Shown here: positions 43,939 to 55,760 of the stretch, piece after piece
Numbering within the stretch: position 1 is the first letter of the stretch
Layout: every line of letters starts with the position of its first letter
From: Adiantum capillus-veneris
Lineage: Eukaryota > Streptophyta > Polypodiopsida > Polypodiales > Pteridaceae
Direction of reading: 5' to 3'
DNA length: 64,000 nt
NCBI GenBank assembly: GCA_014529385.2
Contig: CM043947.1
Location: 120,726,891 to 120,790,890, forward strand
The notes under the pieces: model-generated
Databases searched by the model: none
The model's input: the letters and a program-made list of their open reading frames with translations, nothing else
What the model was told of the DNA's origin: nothing
Made by a program: the position numbers and the translations under genes

Positions 43939-45174
43939 TGTTAGCGTGCAAACAAGAAGGAAAACGAATGCCTCTATAGCCTTGCACGAGCCACACCGTC
44001 GAAAGGAAGAACTATTGCACGGCTGAAAACACCTGTTGATAAACACCTATAGAGATTTATGAAAAACCCTCCAAGCATGTAACACAACTCAAAATCAGGA
44101 GAAACCAAGGACATTATGACAAATCTCATCTTGTAGAGATGTTCGTAGAGTATCCATAGACAAAAAACAGAGGACAAATGAAGAAGTTATGGCCATTCGA
44201 ACATTGGGGTGTCCTTTCTCTTGCTAAAAAATGAGCTCTCTGGAAGTTGTGTAGGTGTTGCAATTATTAAAATGGGGGCTTCCTTATCTTTTATCCCCAA
44301 GATTTTTCTCTCTCTTCTTAGCTGACAAGGCTCTCTCTTAAGGCATCTTTTAAATGGCTCCTTTTAGGCCTTTTTGGGCAAAAAATGAGCTGTCGGTGAC
44401 CCGTTCACCAAGAAATGGGGTAGGGGCAAGTGGCCACTGGACCAAAAATGAAGCCAGGTGCCTGGGCAACTGAGTGGACTGGAAAATGCACCATCTCCTT
44501 CCCCATGAGCCCACAAGTCCCCATAGCCAAGCCTTGAGAGAGCTCCTCTCACCTTTGATACACCTATAGTGGGCTCCCAAAGTGCCCTATGTACCCTCCA
44601 CTTTCCCCTTTCCTCTTCTTATGTGGGACAATCCTCATGCCACATGGCAACTTCCTCCCAGCTCCCTCAAGCCCAACCAATTTCTAGCTTCTCTCCCAAG
44701 CAGGAGGACCTCTCGAACAACTTTTCCCGAGGCATAACTTCCTGCTCCGGTCACCGAATGATGCACCGTAACACACAGCTCGAAGACCATCACCTCGGCC
44801 ATCTCCAAAAATATAAAACTTTAGCATTTCTAATCTTAGACTCTCAAGTTGGCCGAGTTTCCCTCATCGCATGCACCTGCAATCACCTTCTAAGTTGAGA
44901 CCGCCCGCTTCGGATGCTCATAACTCATGATGTACAAGTCCATTCACAAGCTATAAAGCACGGCTGAAAATACTTATTAAAAATCACGTTTTGGAGTCTT
45001 CAACAACCCAAAACATCAGCACTCAATCTTGACAAAATCACACCTTTGTACATGAATTTTTACATGGTCACTTCCAAGACTTGCAGGGCCATGTACATGC
45101 ATATGCATGAGGCTAGTGGGCAAGCATCCTGGCATGACTTAGTGACTTTATGCTCATTCAAAAAATGCCTGACA
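43939..45174 (-). repeat. 3' LTR of gypsy D
   Basis: 1236 bp; on the minus strand preceded by the polypurine tract GGAGGGGGGTTTGGAAGCTG (minus strand of 45175-45196). Confidence 0.88.
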
Positions 45175-45210
45175 CAGCTTCCAAACCCCCCTCCTAGCCT
45201 GCTTGATCAT

Positions 45211-46415
45211 TCATGACAAGCAGAGGTTCCTAGGGTGAACATTGTTGCATCTTACCCTAGAAACCTCATCCACATCCTCAAATGTTTCCACACTGTCTTC
45301 CTCTATTGATAGCATCTCATCTGTCACAATTTTCATCAAACGTACTAGATACTTCTTCAATCTATAACCATTAACACGATAGTTATGATGTGCACCGCTC
45401 AAATCTTCCAACTGATATGTGCCATTATCAAATTTATTCACAATAGTAAAAGGACCTTCCCATTTGATTTGAAACTTCTTTTGAAAGGTATTGTCCAACT
45501 TAATATTGTATCGCAACACAAAATATCCCTTTTCAATTTTCCTATCCTCTACACATTCTTTGGCTTTTAGCTGAGCCTTCTTTGACATTTCCTCATAGTA
45601 ACTCAAAGCTAAAACTCTGTCCAATTGCAAACATTGTAAATCCAATAACCTTTTCTTCCAAGCATTTGTTTGCTCTTCATCTCCCAATGACAACAACTTG
45701 AGTGCAAGCATTTCCACTTTAATTGGCAATAAAGCTTCCTTTCCATAAACCAAGTGGTAAGGAGAAAATCATGTGCTTATTTTGATAGAAGTTCTGGAGG
45801 CCCATAATGCACAAGGCAACTCTGAATCCCAAGTCTTTACATGTGTCTAGGTCACCTTGTCAAGATCTTTACTAATTCTCAATTGAACCTTTCATTGAGA
45901 CCATTGCATTGTGGATAATAAGGAGAACTGTACCTATGATGTTTATTGAGCTTCTCGCATAAGAAATCAAACATCTCTCCTCTAAATCCTGGTCCTCTAT
46001 CAGAAAGTAGCTCTAGGGGTACATCAGATTTGCAGCATATATGCTCATAAACAAATTTTCCCTTTTCTTTATTGGTAATTTGTTTGACAGCCTTGGCTTC
46101 TGCCCATTGTGACAAATAATCCACTGCTATCAAAATATAAGTACTTCTTTTGCTAGTCATAGGTAAGGGTCCAATAGCATCAAGACCCCATTTTTCAAAC
46201 ACATCAAAAACTAGAATTTCTTTTCGCAATCCGGGCTTCAAAATTCTCTTTCCCATCCTCTGGCAAGGTAGACATGACTTGCACCAATAATTAACATCCC
46301 GGTGAATGCTTGGCCATACATAGCCTTCTTGCACAATTTTATGCAACATGATCTTCATGGCAAAATGGCCTCCACAAGATCCCTCATGATTTTCTTCCCT
46401 CATGGCACACGACAC
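45211..46415 (-). pseudogene. Gypsy D integrase
   Basis: Zinc finger (GSCGGHFAMKIMLHK, then WCKSCLPCQRMGKR), catalytic core (WGLDAIGPLP with Asp, LLSDRGPGF with Asp, QCNGLNERFN with Glu), then an in-frame stop at 45879-45881 and frameshifts until 45753. The C-terminus (45211-45753) has LVYGKEALLPIKVEML, FQIKWEGPFTIVNKF (GPF module) and VNGYRLKKYL. All three catalytic acids are visible, but the frame is broken. Confidence 0.85.
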
Positions 46416-46531
46416 AAAACCAAATCACTTCCTTTCATGTAAAGCATATCATCAAGCATTTTGTGTTTCCTAGCTTTTCTTATAAACGCATACTTTTTGA
46501 AGGATGGTAAACCTTCAGGTAGGACGCCTTG

Positions 46532-47271
46532 TCAACAAAAATCCATCTCCTTTGATAACACCTCCCTCCCATGATATAAAGGGGCATTTTCCTTCAACAC
46601 AAACCCACAAGTGATCATTTCTTGGGCAGCATCATGAGCTTCTTCATTTTGAGACCTCTCAATATGCTGCAAACTCCATGCTTCAAAAATTTTAAGCAAT
46701 GATTTCACCTTGAAGCATAAGTTCTTCAATTTAAGATTCTCATTCTTCCATACTCCCAATACTTGCTTCACGACCAACAAGGCATCTCCTTTGATTTGCA
46801 AGCGTCTAATTCCCAACTGTAAGAAAATGTTAAAACCACCTTCAAGAGCCATGTACTCTGCTTCATTGTTACTTTTTGCATCAAGCTTTAGCCCTTGCTT
46901 CCTTACAAGCTTTCCTTGTGTATCATAATGACAATTCCTCATAAAGCAGCATCATGACTTCTCCGATAAGAACCATCAAAGTATAACAATGAAGCATCAG
47001 AGATGGCAAGAGTCTTGACTTTCTTCTTTCGCACCACCTCTTCTTTAACCAAAATAGAAGTGTCTCTATTAGTGAGCAAATCTGCCAGGGTAGCGTGAGT
47101 ACTATATTCTACCAAAAAAGTGAATTGAAACTCCCGAAATTCAATAACCCATCTCATCACTGTTTTTGATATATTTGAATTATTGAATAGTTGGAGCAAT
47201 GAATAACTGGTGAGAAAGGTGAATGACTTTTGCAGCAAGTAATGTTTGAATCGTTTGCAAGCATAAACCAT
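46532..47271 (-). pseudogene. Gypsy D second RNase H (archaeal type)
   Basis: The frame 46532-46942 reads KSNNEAEYMALEGG, IKGDALLVVKQVLGVW and ERSQNEEAHDAA, the RVT_3/archaeal-type RNase H seen in Tat/Ogre elements. The frame 46939-47271 gives the upstream link, including the end of the first RNase H (ACKRFKHYLL) and the start of the second (LLYFDGSYRRSHDAA). A frameshift lies at the junction near 46940. Confidence 0.82.
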
Positions 47272-47285
47272 ATGGTCATCACCAA

Positions 47286-48020
47286 TTAAATTTCAAAAAA
47301 ATCTCTTTTATGAGGAGTCTTCACTTTGCAAGCATAATGAACAGGCTTTATATACTGAGATTCCTTCCCCTTTTGCAATAACATGGCCCTAATAGGATCA
47401 TCTCCCACTGATGGGTTAACGTAAAACTCCTTTTCCCAGTCAGGAGCTTGCATAATGGGTAGTGTACTCAAGACCTCTTTGACTCTGTCAAAAACATCGT
47501 CACAGTCACGAGACCATTCCAAGGGATCATTCTTAACTGTTTGATGCAATGGATACAATAGCTGTGATACCAAAGGTATGAAACGAGACAATTATTTAGC
47601 ATTCTGTATGAAAGGAAGGCAACAAAAGCAGAAACAACCCCATGGCGTGATAAAAGTAGTCTTTTTCCAATCTTCAGGAGCAAGGATAAGATAAAAATAT
47701 CTTGAATAACCATCACAGACACTGTATCTTTCAAAGCCAGCCACCACTGCATCTAAAAGTTGATCAATGAAAGACAAAGGGTAAGGATCTTTCTTGGTCA
47801 ATTCATTTAATGGCTTGTAATCAACACAAACTCTCTAACACCCATCTTTCTTTGGAGTGATCACTATAGGGCTCACCCATTCAACATTATCAACTGGCTC
47901 AATGAACCATGCATCCAAAAGCTTATCCACTTCTTCCTTTAAAGCATTCATTTGCTCCTGACCCATCCTTCTTAATTTCTGTAGTATTAGATTTTCCCCT
48001 TCAAGTAGCTCGATCTTCAT
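47286..48020 (-). pseudogene. Gypsy D RT and first RNase H, palm deleted
   Basis: RT start EWVSPIVITPKKDG (47835-48020), then a stop at a Trp-like position, NELTKKDPYPLSFIDQLLD, YSVCDGYSRYF and TTFITPWG (47592-47801). The sequence then jumps from CFCCLPF straight to IQNAK and SRFIPLVSQLLYPL, which belongs after the palm. The YXDD catalytic box and the surrounding region are deleted. The first RNase H follows (EFYVNPSVGDDPIRAMLLQK). It cannot polymerise. Confidence 0.82.
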
Positions 48021-49873
48021 AGGATCCCGAATAAAACCCCTTATTTATTGGTATAAGATGATGAAAAGATCTGGAAACCTGTCCAACATTGTTAAGTACT
48101 CCCTTCTTTCTCCTTGCGTCAAGTCAGTACTCAATATATTTTGAATCAACTCTTTCTTCACTGGCAATTCCTGTTTAGGTTGCATCAACTCTTCAAATTG
48201 CTCTAAACGACTTGAAGCATTTATATTCCCTGATATTTACAACATTCCACTAACTTATCTCTTTTCCTCGTCCAACAACAAGAATGATACCTCACCCTCA
48301 TCACTGGAACTAGAAGCAGAACTCCTTTTTGAATCTTCAAAATTGTCTTCACTGGTAACTTCGGATTCATCATTCTCATTCACATCTTCTAGTGCCATAG
48401 GCTGCTTGGTAGTCATATCAAACACCTCTTTTCACCCATCCTGCCATACATGTAGATTGTGCCCTTGCCCCAATCTTGCACAACACCAACAGCTCTCAAC
48501 CAAGGTTGTCTTAAAATAAGAGGAATAGCTCCCAGGACAGCTGGCATAACATGAAAGTTTACTATACCTTCACGTCAAAGACTTCGACTTCCAAATTCTT
48601 AATCATCTCCAAACACTTCACTTTGGCATGGTTTGCTTAGTCAAATCCAAAACATGAAAGTTTACTATACCTTCACGTCAAAGACTTCGACTTCCAAATT
48701 CTTAATCATCTCCAAACACTTCACTTTGGCATGGTTTGCTTAGTCAAATCCAAAACCCAGAGCTTCCGCATGTAATGAGACCCAGTCTCTCGACACATGA
48801 CTGTGTGATCACACAAACTTGAGCACCTCCATCAATGTAGGCCCTCCCATGCCTACACCTTTGTGCCAAGCGTTCACCACAAGACAAATGTCAGGAAACT
48901 CTTCCATATCCAACACTCTGACTTGTCCATACTTTGATCTCCCCATATATCCAATGCGTAATCATTAGCTTTGTTAGAAATCTAACGGAAAGTAAAAAAA
49001 TATCACCTCCCATCCTTGCTGGCTTTGAACAATAAGTACTGATATGAACAAGTTCACCACAATTATAACAGATAGGGATGAGCCTCCTCTGCGGCTCAAA
49101 ACCGCCTTGTCCACGACCTACATTAGCATTAGGCTAAGCTTCACATGCTTGAGCCATTCCTCTACCACGTCTACGACCACGGCCATCTCCATCATGTCTT
49201 GCATATTTCACTGTAATTGTTCAGTATTAGTAGCCCTTTGAACAGGTTGGCCTCCAGCTTATGCTTGATTTTCCTCCTTTTGGCTACCATTACTTTGCAC
49301 AAGTACCGCTTTCCCATACTCATTAAGTCTTTGAGCCTTCCATTCTTTCTCTCTGGTGATATCGACTGCCTCCTCCCAGGTGGCGGGCCTTTTCAAATGA
49401 ACTTTGAACTTCAAACTTTATTTTAAGTTTTCCACAAAACAGTCCTTCTTTAACATGGATGGAGGGATTTCATTTCCCAAAGCCCAGGGCCATTTATCCC
49501 ATAAATGGGTGAAGTGCATGACAAAATCATCAACACTTTGATGAGCCTTCTGACTGTACCCCAAAATTTCATGCCAAACTTCATCAGGCACTTCAATGGA
49601 TCTATATTGTGCCAAGAAAGCTTGCTTCACACGATTGTAGTCCAAAACCACCCTTGGAGCTTGTGCCTGCACCAACTCTTCATAATTGTATACCCAAACT
49701 TTTGCCTCATTCTGTAAATTGTATTGCAGCAGCCGCAACAATATAGCTTGGTCTAGTATATTTCGTAGTAAGAAACCGACTTCCAACTTTTCAATAAACG
49801 TCTGTGCATTCTCATTAGGCAATCCATGAAACTGTGGGAACTCGTTTTCCATGTTTGATTGCCACAAAAACAC
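48021..49873 (-). pseudogene. Gypsy D gag and protease region
   Basis: Gag (49418-49873) with FPQFHGLPNENAQTFIEKLE, LLQYNLQNEAKVWVYN and VKQAFLAQYRS, typical of plant gypsy gag. A CCHC knuckle (CYNCGELVHISTYC) lies near 49030-49070. The protease segment (about 48300-48960) is frameshifted and I cannot place its active site. A 103-bp tandem duplication (units from 48549 and 48652) lies in it. No extra leader ORFs are seen between gag and the 5' LTR, unlike element C. Confidence 0.75.
48549..48755. repeat. 103-bp tandem duplication
   Basis: ACATGAAAGTTTACTATACC to TCAAATCCAAA occurs twice in a row with virtually no differences, so it is a recent duplication within an old element. Confidence 0.9.
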
Positions 49874-50138
49874 TTACATGTGACGTCGAAAGCTCAAGGA
49901 ATGTCGATGGATTACTCCAGTACCTAATCCACCTCACACTCGGTAACCCGATCCCCCATGCTTGGCTTCACAAACCCTTACGACCCTCCAAAGGCTGCAA
50001 TCCAATTATATGACCGCCTCAAGTGTTGTCCACAATTTGCACATACATAGGTGGTTGTCCATAAGGACCCACATCCTTTTTACATTCTCTACCCACAGAA
50101 TAGACATATTTCACAGGAATTGGAGCATAGGAGCACTT

Positions 50139-50158
50139 GCTCCTTAGTGGGGACACCA
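50139..50158 (-). other. Primer-binding site of gypsy D
   Basis: Minus strand reads TGGTGTCCCCACTAAGGAGC about 6 bases after the LTR end. Element C has TGGTGCCCCCACTGAGGA at the same place, so the two share primer type. Confidence 0.75.
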
Positions 50159-50164
50159 AAACAA

Positions 50165-51364
50165 TGTTAGCGTGCAAACGAGAAGGCAAATGAATGCCTC
50201 TATAGCCTTGCACAAGCCACACCATCGGAAGGAAGAACTATTGCACAGTCAAAAACACTTGTGGTAAACACTTGTAGAGATTTATTAAAAAAACCTCCAA
50301 GCATGGAACACACTCAAATATAGGAGAAACAAAGGACATCATGACAAAGCTCGTCTGGTAGAGACGTTCGTAGAGTATCCATAGACAAAAAAACAGAGAA
50401 GATATGAAGAAGTTATGGCCATTCGACCATGGGGGTGTCCTTTCTCTTGCTAAAAAATGAGCTCTCTGGAAGTTGTGCAGGTGTTGCAACTATTAAAATG
50501 GGGGCTTCCTTATCTTTTATCCCCAAGATTTTTCTCTCTCTTCTTAGCCGACAAGGCTCTCTCTTAAGGCAACTTTTAAATGAGTTGTCGGTGACCCTTT
50601 GACCAAGGAATGGGGTGGGGACAAGTGGCTAGTGGACCAAAAATGAAGCCAGGCGCTTGGGCAGCAGAGTGTGGACTGAAAAATACGCCATCTCCTTTGC
50701 CATGAGCCCACGAGTCCCCGTAGCCAAGGCTTGAGAGAGCTCTTCTCACCTTTGATACACCTATACTGGGCTCCCAAAGTGCCCTATGTACCCTCCACTT
50801 TTCCCTTTCCTCTTCTCATACGGGATAATCCTCATGCCACATGGCAACTTCCTCCCAGCTCCCTCAAACCCAACAGCTTCTCCCCCAAGTAGGAGGACCT
50901 CTCGGACAACTTTCCCGGAGGCATAACTTGCTGCTCCGGTCATAGAATGACGCACAGTAACACACGGATTGAAGCCCATCACCTCGGCTATCTCCAAAAA
51001 TATAAAACTTCAGCATTACTAATCTCAGAATCTCAAGTTGTCCCAATTTTCCTCGTCGCATGCACCAGCAATCACCTTCTACGTTGAGACCACCCGATTC
51101 AGATGCTCATAACTCATGATGTACAAGTCCGATTCATAAGCTATAAAGCACGGCTGAAAATAATTATTTAAAATTATGTTTTGGAGTCTCGCACAACCCA
51201 AAACATCAGCATTCAATCTTGACAAAATCACACCTTTGTGCATGAATTTTTACATGGTCACTTCCAAGACTTGCAGGGTTATGTACTTGTATATACATGA
51301 GGCTAGTGGGCAAGCTTCCTGGCATGACTTAGTGACTTTATGCTCATTCAAAAAATGCCTGATA
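50165..51364 (-). repeat. 5' LTR of gypsy D
   Basis: 1200 bp, collinear with 43939-45174 but clearly diverged and with several small gaps. Small frames inside it are not conserved between the two copies. Confidence 0.88.
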
Positions 51365-51600
51365 GTGTTACAATGCACCTAAAAATAGGTGTCGGTATAG
51401 AAAAGTTATTTTTCGACGCCTATTTCAGTGCAAATATTGGCATGTGTTTCATTGTGTATTTCAACGGAGTCTATACTAGTACCTATACCAATGATACGGT
51501 GCTTATGGTTATTCCGATGCGTATACCAGGGCTTTTTACTTTTAAAAAAATCTTTGAGTCATCGGTATCCACGATGATTTGCATGCGGCGTGTTGTAGTG
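51365..51600 (+). repeat. CACTA-1 right terminal and subterminal repeats
   Basis: Contains GTGTCGGTATAG, TTCGACGCC, TTCCGATGCGTATACC and TCATCGGTATCC, ending GTGTTGTAGTG. It is the inverted partner of 36522 and equals the terminus type at 8729. Confidence 0.9.
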
Positions 51601-51603
51601 CAT

Positions 51604-51907
51604 GTGGCCTATGTGAGCATAAAACAGTTGAGAAACACCAAATCTAAAACACACACACAATGTCACACATAGACACACACTATGTGACCAAAAAAAAAAA
51701 CATCTACCATAAATCTAAAAAATAATCTTACCTTGTTGATGCAAGGGAGTATATGAGTGGATATTCCAAGCCCAGCAAGCCTCGGGGGGATATTTCTAGG
51801 CGAGCAATTTTTGGTGAGTGCTTTTTAGGAATCAAGTGAGCAGATTCCTAAAAACATTCTCTCTTCCTCCTTGTCCACTCTTTCGTCTTTTTCTTATCTC
51901 TATCTCT

Positions 51908-51993
<86 letters not shown>

Positions 51994-52140
51994 CAATGAG
52001 GTATTAGGGAGGTTGTGACATAGACAAAGATATGGGAGCTAAACAAATTGTTTCAAAAACAACAGAGACAAGGGTACTTAAAAACAAGAACATCCATTAA
52101 TAATAGAAAGTTACATTTTATTGCACTTGCATTACATAGA
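51604..52140 (-). other. CACTA-2 continuation, then unassigned
   Basis: 51604-51690 resumes CACTA-2: TGGCCTATGTGAGCA followed by CA-rich sequence mirrors CACTA-1 36950-37010. After this, similarity fades. A (GA)n tract occupies 51909-51992. A CACTA terminus (..TTGTAGTG) was looked for and not found in this interval. Confidence 0.55.
51909..51992. repeat. (GA)n microsatellite
   Basis: Perfect GA run of about 84 bp. Confidence 0.95.
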
Positions 52141-52154
52141 CAAGAAGCGTTCAT

Positions 52155-52497
52155 CGTTTGGAAGGCCCAGTTTTAGGAGTAGATGTGCTACCTTCAAGTG
52201 GCAAAAGAAGATTCACCATGTTCCCTAGCTGCTGTGTCATATGGTCCTCATCATCCTCTGTGATGAGCCCAATCTTCTTCTAGCAAGAGAAAGTGAATTG
52301 TCCCTTCTCGTTCAAGCTAAGTAAGGTCCACATATTGAGTCCGTGCGGCAATGATAGATGCAATACACATTGACTATTGCCTTTAGAGCCTCCCTACACC
52401 ATTGGGCTCCATACAACACCTCTCCGTTGGGAATGGCTTCCATGGCATCCCACGTAGACTTGATTTTATTCTCAAGATCGTCGGACATTGTGAAAAG
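52155..52497 (-). pseudogene. Small unidentified coding pieces
   Basis: Minus-strand ATG at 52495-52497 opens a 62-codon frame to 52312 (MSDDLENKIKSTWDAMEAI, then GAQWCREALKAIVNVYCIYH). A further acidic piece (TEDDEDHMTQQLGNMVNLLL, then GPSKR and stop) ends near 52155. They have the same strand and spacing as the SWIM ORF and could be exons of one transcription unit. Not recognised. Confidence 0.35.
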
Positions 52498-52742
52498 TAA
52501 GAGAGGTGTGCTATGGAAGCTAGTGGACGCTTTCACAAAAATAATTCAAGCAATGGCAATTTATAGCCATTATAGAAACATTATATTACTTTATTCACGA
52601 CTTGACACATAAACAACCATTTCCCAAATTTGAAAAACTGCAAATCAATGTACCAAAATGTGGCCATCATAAGATAAAATTAGAACCTGGTAGAGCTGTG
52701 AATTTTGTGAATTGACATACAAAAAGTGAGAAACGACAAATG

Positions 52743-53337
52743 CTATGCATCCATGCTTGGATAGGTCCGGCTCAGTGCCCTAAAGATATCAGCATCTACC
52801 AGAATTGGTTGATGGATAAACATATTCTCATTTTGGCTTAACCCTAGCACACGCAGATAAATAAAATACAAATGTTTACATGCAATATAAGGTTTTTTCT
52901 TTGACACCCATTCCATGAAGTCTGGACATGTGCACGATGGCTCGTTGCAAATACAAACATTGTACAGCCCGACATGACCATCTTCACTTATGGTATGTAC
53001 TTTGAAGACCTCATTAACACCATCTGCCGCACATATCTCTTCTACGACCTTGGCTCTCACCGCTAGTGCTAAATTGATCTTGCGAGTAGATTCCTCGAAA
53101 ATGGAAGTCCAATACAATACACGCACACCATCTTGCATCGTGGCTCGTGCATTGCCTTCACGAGAAGATGTATCTTTTGACTTGAAAGGAGCTTTGGTCA
53201 CATTTTGTGCAGGAAGAACCGGATTTACATTAGAGATTCCTTCTTTCCTGAGCTCCACTTGATACCCCCCTTCATGCAATATTTGCACCTCATCCTCAGA
53301 TAGGTTGGTGCCCACGTGCACGGCCACGTGCACGTGC
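52743..53337 (-). CDS. SWIM zinc-finger protein fragment
   Basis: Minus-strand frame of about 196 codons with no ATG at its 5' end; it runs into the gypsy C insertion at 53338, so its start is lost. Around residues 134-154 it has a SWIM finger, CTCPDF...ACKHLYF (C-x-C-x15-C-x-H), preceded by VFKVHTISEDGHVGLYNV. After it comes a helical tail (YLRVLGLSQNENMF, then DADIFRAL) similar in layout to ZSWIM2-like proteins. SWIM fingers bind DNA or proteins. It lies at the edge of CACTA-2 in the transposase orientation, so it may be a captured host exon or a host gene fragment. Confidence 0.6.
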
Positions 53338-55035
53338 TGATAGCCATTTTTCGGCTCTTTGTAATTGCCACAATGAGTTACCTCACCCTACCAAAATCAC
53401 CCAAACACTGTGGCTATCCCTACCATTTCACTGTACATAGGCGTGCGTGAGTCACGGGACTTTTCCCATATCTTCTTCAAAAACCCTCAATTAGCTAGTC
53501 ATTGGGCTAGTTGAGCCAAAAAAATAAAAATACAAAAATAAAATAAAAAATATAAGTATATTATGGCCCATGCATATGTAAATATTTCTTTGTATATAGG
53601 GCCTAAATAAAAGATTTTTTCATAATTATTTTGGTATCTATTTAAATATTTCTACCTAGGTGTGTGTTATTTATGCTCTGTACATTGCCTCACCATTACC
53701 ACAATTTTTTCTTACCATTTTTCATACTCTTTATTCCATATAGAAATATTTTCATGTAAGCTTCTCTTATATTTTGTGTAACTCCATCCCAACAAAAATC
53801 CAAAAAAACTAGTTCTATTTATGTGTATATTTTTTTCACTATTGTGATTTTTTCCTTCCTACATATATTCTCTATTACTCTCATAAATTAGACCACCAAA
53901 AATATTCATCTTTTTATGGTAGACTTATAATGAGAGAGATTTATTTTGACCCGTTTATATTTTTCCACCTATATTATTTATATTTGACATGTACATATTT
54001 TTTAGACCCCTCAATATTTGATTTTCTTAGTTGTACTATTCACTTATATCCTAATCTCAACAATATCTTCAATTATAGACCTACCAAATAAGGTCAAGGG
54101 TAGGTGGCATGCATACATGCACTATGGAGGGCTCACTTTTGGAGGTATTCAAAAGAATCATCCAAAGAAGAACCCCACAAGGACCTTGCAGTGGAAAAAA
54201 ATGGTCGGTTTTGCTGAATTTTTAAAGTTCACTTGCTCTCCGAATTTGAAAAGGTGATACAAACAAAAGTTGTAGCTCGTGGGCTGAACTTTTGCCTCAA
54301 ATTTTTTCATATTTTTTTGAGCTACGAGCTGTGAGCTATGATTTTTTTAGTGGACCCCAGTTTTCCCATGCTATGCAGCCACACTCTCTCTTCCACTTTA
54401 TCATTTTCCTCTTTCACACACACTTCTCCACTCATCATCCCCACCCCTCTCACCACTCCTCTCTGCACCCTACTCACCTTCTCCTCAACCTTGAAGAATA
54501 AGAGAAACCAGGGTGAACTCATACCTCCCACACACAATTCCATTCAAAAATTGACCACCTAGTCTCATTTTTCCTCCTCCAATTTACCCATATCTATCAA
54601 AAAAACCACAAAATTCATCCTCTTCTCTTAAAAGACAGCATCATGGTGGTTGATTACTCAACTTCAATTACCTTGTCTCTCAAGGAAGGTCAAGAGTGGA
54701 GAAGAAATGTACCGTCAAAGCTAGTGGACCGTCAACAAGCGTCAAAATCGGCCCTACTCAAGACACTTGGAGCATCAACCTTGTAAGAAAGCCACCTTTT
54801 CTTACCTCTTAAGAGTTTTTTTCTTCCTTATTTGTATCCTACATGGATACTCCCATTGTAAATATCCAATTCCATTTGTAAATTAATACTAACTCTACTA
54901 ACACTAACCCACTATGAAAAGTCCTATCACCTCCATTTCTCTCCTCTCTCTTTCCTCACCAACTTCTTGATAATTCCAAGCAAAAGAAATTAGATAAATT
55001 GCTGAAAATCTAGTAACCCTAGCCTTCAAAATTGC

Positions 55036-55042
55036 TATAAAA
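55036..55042 (+). promoter_or_regulatory. TATA box in gypsy C LTR
   Basis: TATAAAA followed by GGAGGG, about 1.7 kb into the LTR. Transcription would begin near 55070. Confidence 0.65.
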
Positions 55043-55700
55043 GGAGGGTGTAGCTAGCACAAAGGGAGAGCCATAAGCAAGAGCACTATGCTATAGCTTG
55101 AGAAGCCAAGCTCAACCTCTCTAGAAGGAGCTCTTGAGTGGAAGCTCATTGTCTTATGCATGTGCATGTGTTGTAATAGGGGATTAGCAAGGGAACTCTA
55201 TGCCATTGTAAGAGAGAGAGTGATCATTCAATTGAGAGTAGGAAATCTATCATTTCTCCTACTAGTGTAAGCCCAACATTTGCTGAATCAAGGAGGGAGG
55301 ATTTGGACTAAGCTTGGATATTTTGTCTCCCTTCCAACGTGAAGTAATGGACAACAATGATGCGTAAGTGTCTTGGTGTTTTTTGTTAAGTTCTTGATAG
55401 CTTGTTCTCTGGTGTTGTCATCAACCTAGCCATAAATCCCACATACTGTAAGAGGGCGACAGGGTGGAGAGGACTCCCCTGGCTTTAAGACAGTGATTGG
55501 GGTGGCTTTTCTTGTGATGTGTTGTGGTGAAATTTACGCAAGCTATGTTGAACAAATACTAATTTCACTTTGATTTGTCATGACAGATTTGTAAGAAGGT
55601 ATTAATGCAACAAGCACCCCCTCCCCCTTTCTCTCTCTTTCTTAAATATATAGTTGTGTTTGCTTGATCATTGCCGATACGTTTCAAAGCAGCCCGAGCA

Positions 55701-55702
<2 letters not shown>

Positions 55703-55757
<55 letters not shown>
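55703..55757. repeat. (CT)n microsatellite in LTR
   Basis: Perfect CT run in the transcribed part of the LTR, about 340 bp before the first leader ORF. Confidence 0.95.

Positions 55758-55760
<3 letters not shown>

Larger units (their letters stand above)
43939..51364 (-). mobile_element. Gypsy element D (Tat-like, decayed)
   Basis: Minus-strand Ty3/gypsy element with LTRs at 43939-45174 and 50165-51364 that start and end TG...CA (the outer base of one end is mutated, GACA versus GATA). Order gag, zinc knuckle, RT, RNase H, second archaeal-type RNase H, integrase. The extra RNase H places it with the Tat/Ogre group, as for element C. LTRs differ at over 10% in a sampled 210 bp, so it is old. 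No clean target duplication: AGCAT on the left, GTGTT on the right. Confidence 0.88.
36522..51600 (+). mobile_element. CACTA element 1 inserted in CACTA-2
   Basis: 15,079-bp CACTA/En-Spm element in plus orientation. Ends: CACTACAAGAGATCGCAT on the left and, reversed, CACTACAACACGCCGCAT on the right, with 3-bp target duplication CAT (36519-36521, 51601-51603). Inside: tnp2 transposase, TNPA-like gene, minisatellite and gypsy D. Both genes have stops and the subterminal part is disturbed by D, so it is probably immobile. Confidence 0.92.
8729..53337 (-). mobile_element. CACTA element 2 (host of nested insertions)
   Basis: CACTA/En-Spm element in minus orientation. Its left terminus is CACTACAACACGTCGCAC at 8729, flanked by CTC. 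In order it contains subterminal repeats, a minisatellite, the TNPA-like gene, the tnp2 transposase gene and the 5' subterminal region. It is split by gypsy B, a MITE, a solo LTR and CACTA-1. The two edges of the CACTA-1 insertion rejoin into sequence collinear with CACTA-1's own 36951-37130. The right terminus is not found before 53337, where gypsy C is inserted, so the end shown is only the last visible position and its extent beyond about 51690 is inference. The genes have multiple breaks, so it is non-autonomous. Confidence 0.75.

Noticed and set aside
43934-51369. A 5-bp target duplication for gypsy D
   Set aside because: AGCAT on the left and GTGTT on the right do not match. The site has decayed or the end was altered, so none is claimed.
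54018-54257. 79-codon frame found identically at 63666-63905
   Set aside because: Both lie in the LTRs of gypsy C, which are nearly identical, so identity carries no evidence of coding. Composition is not protein-like and it lies upstream of the TATA box.
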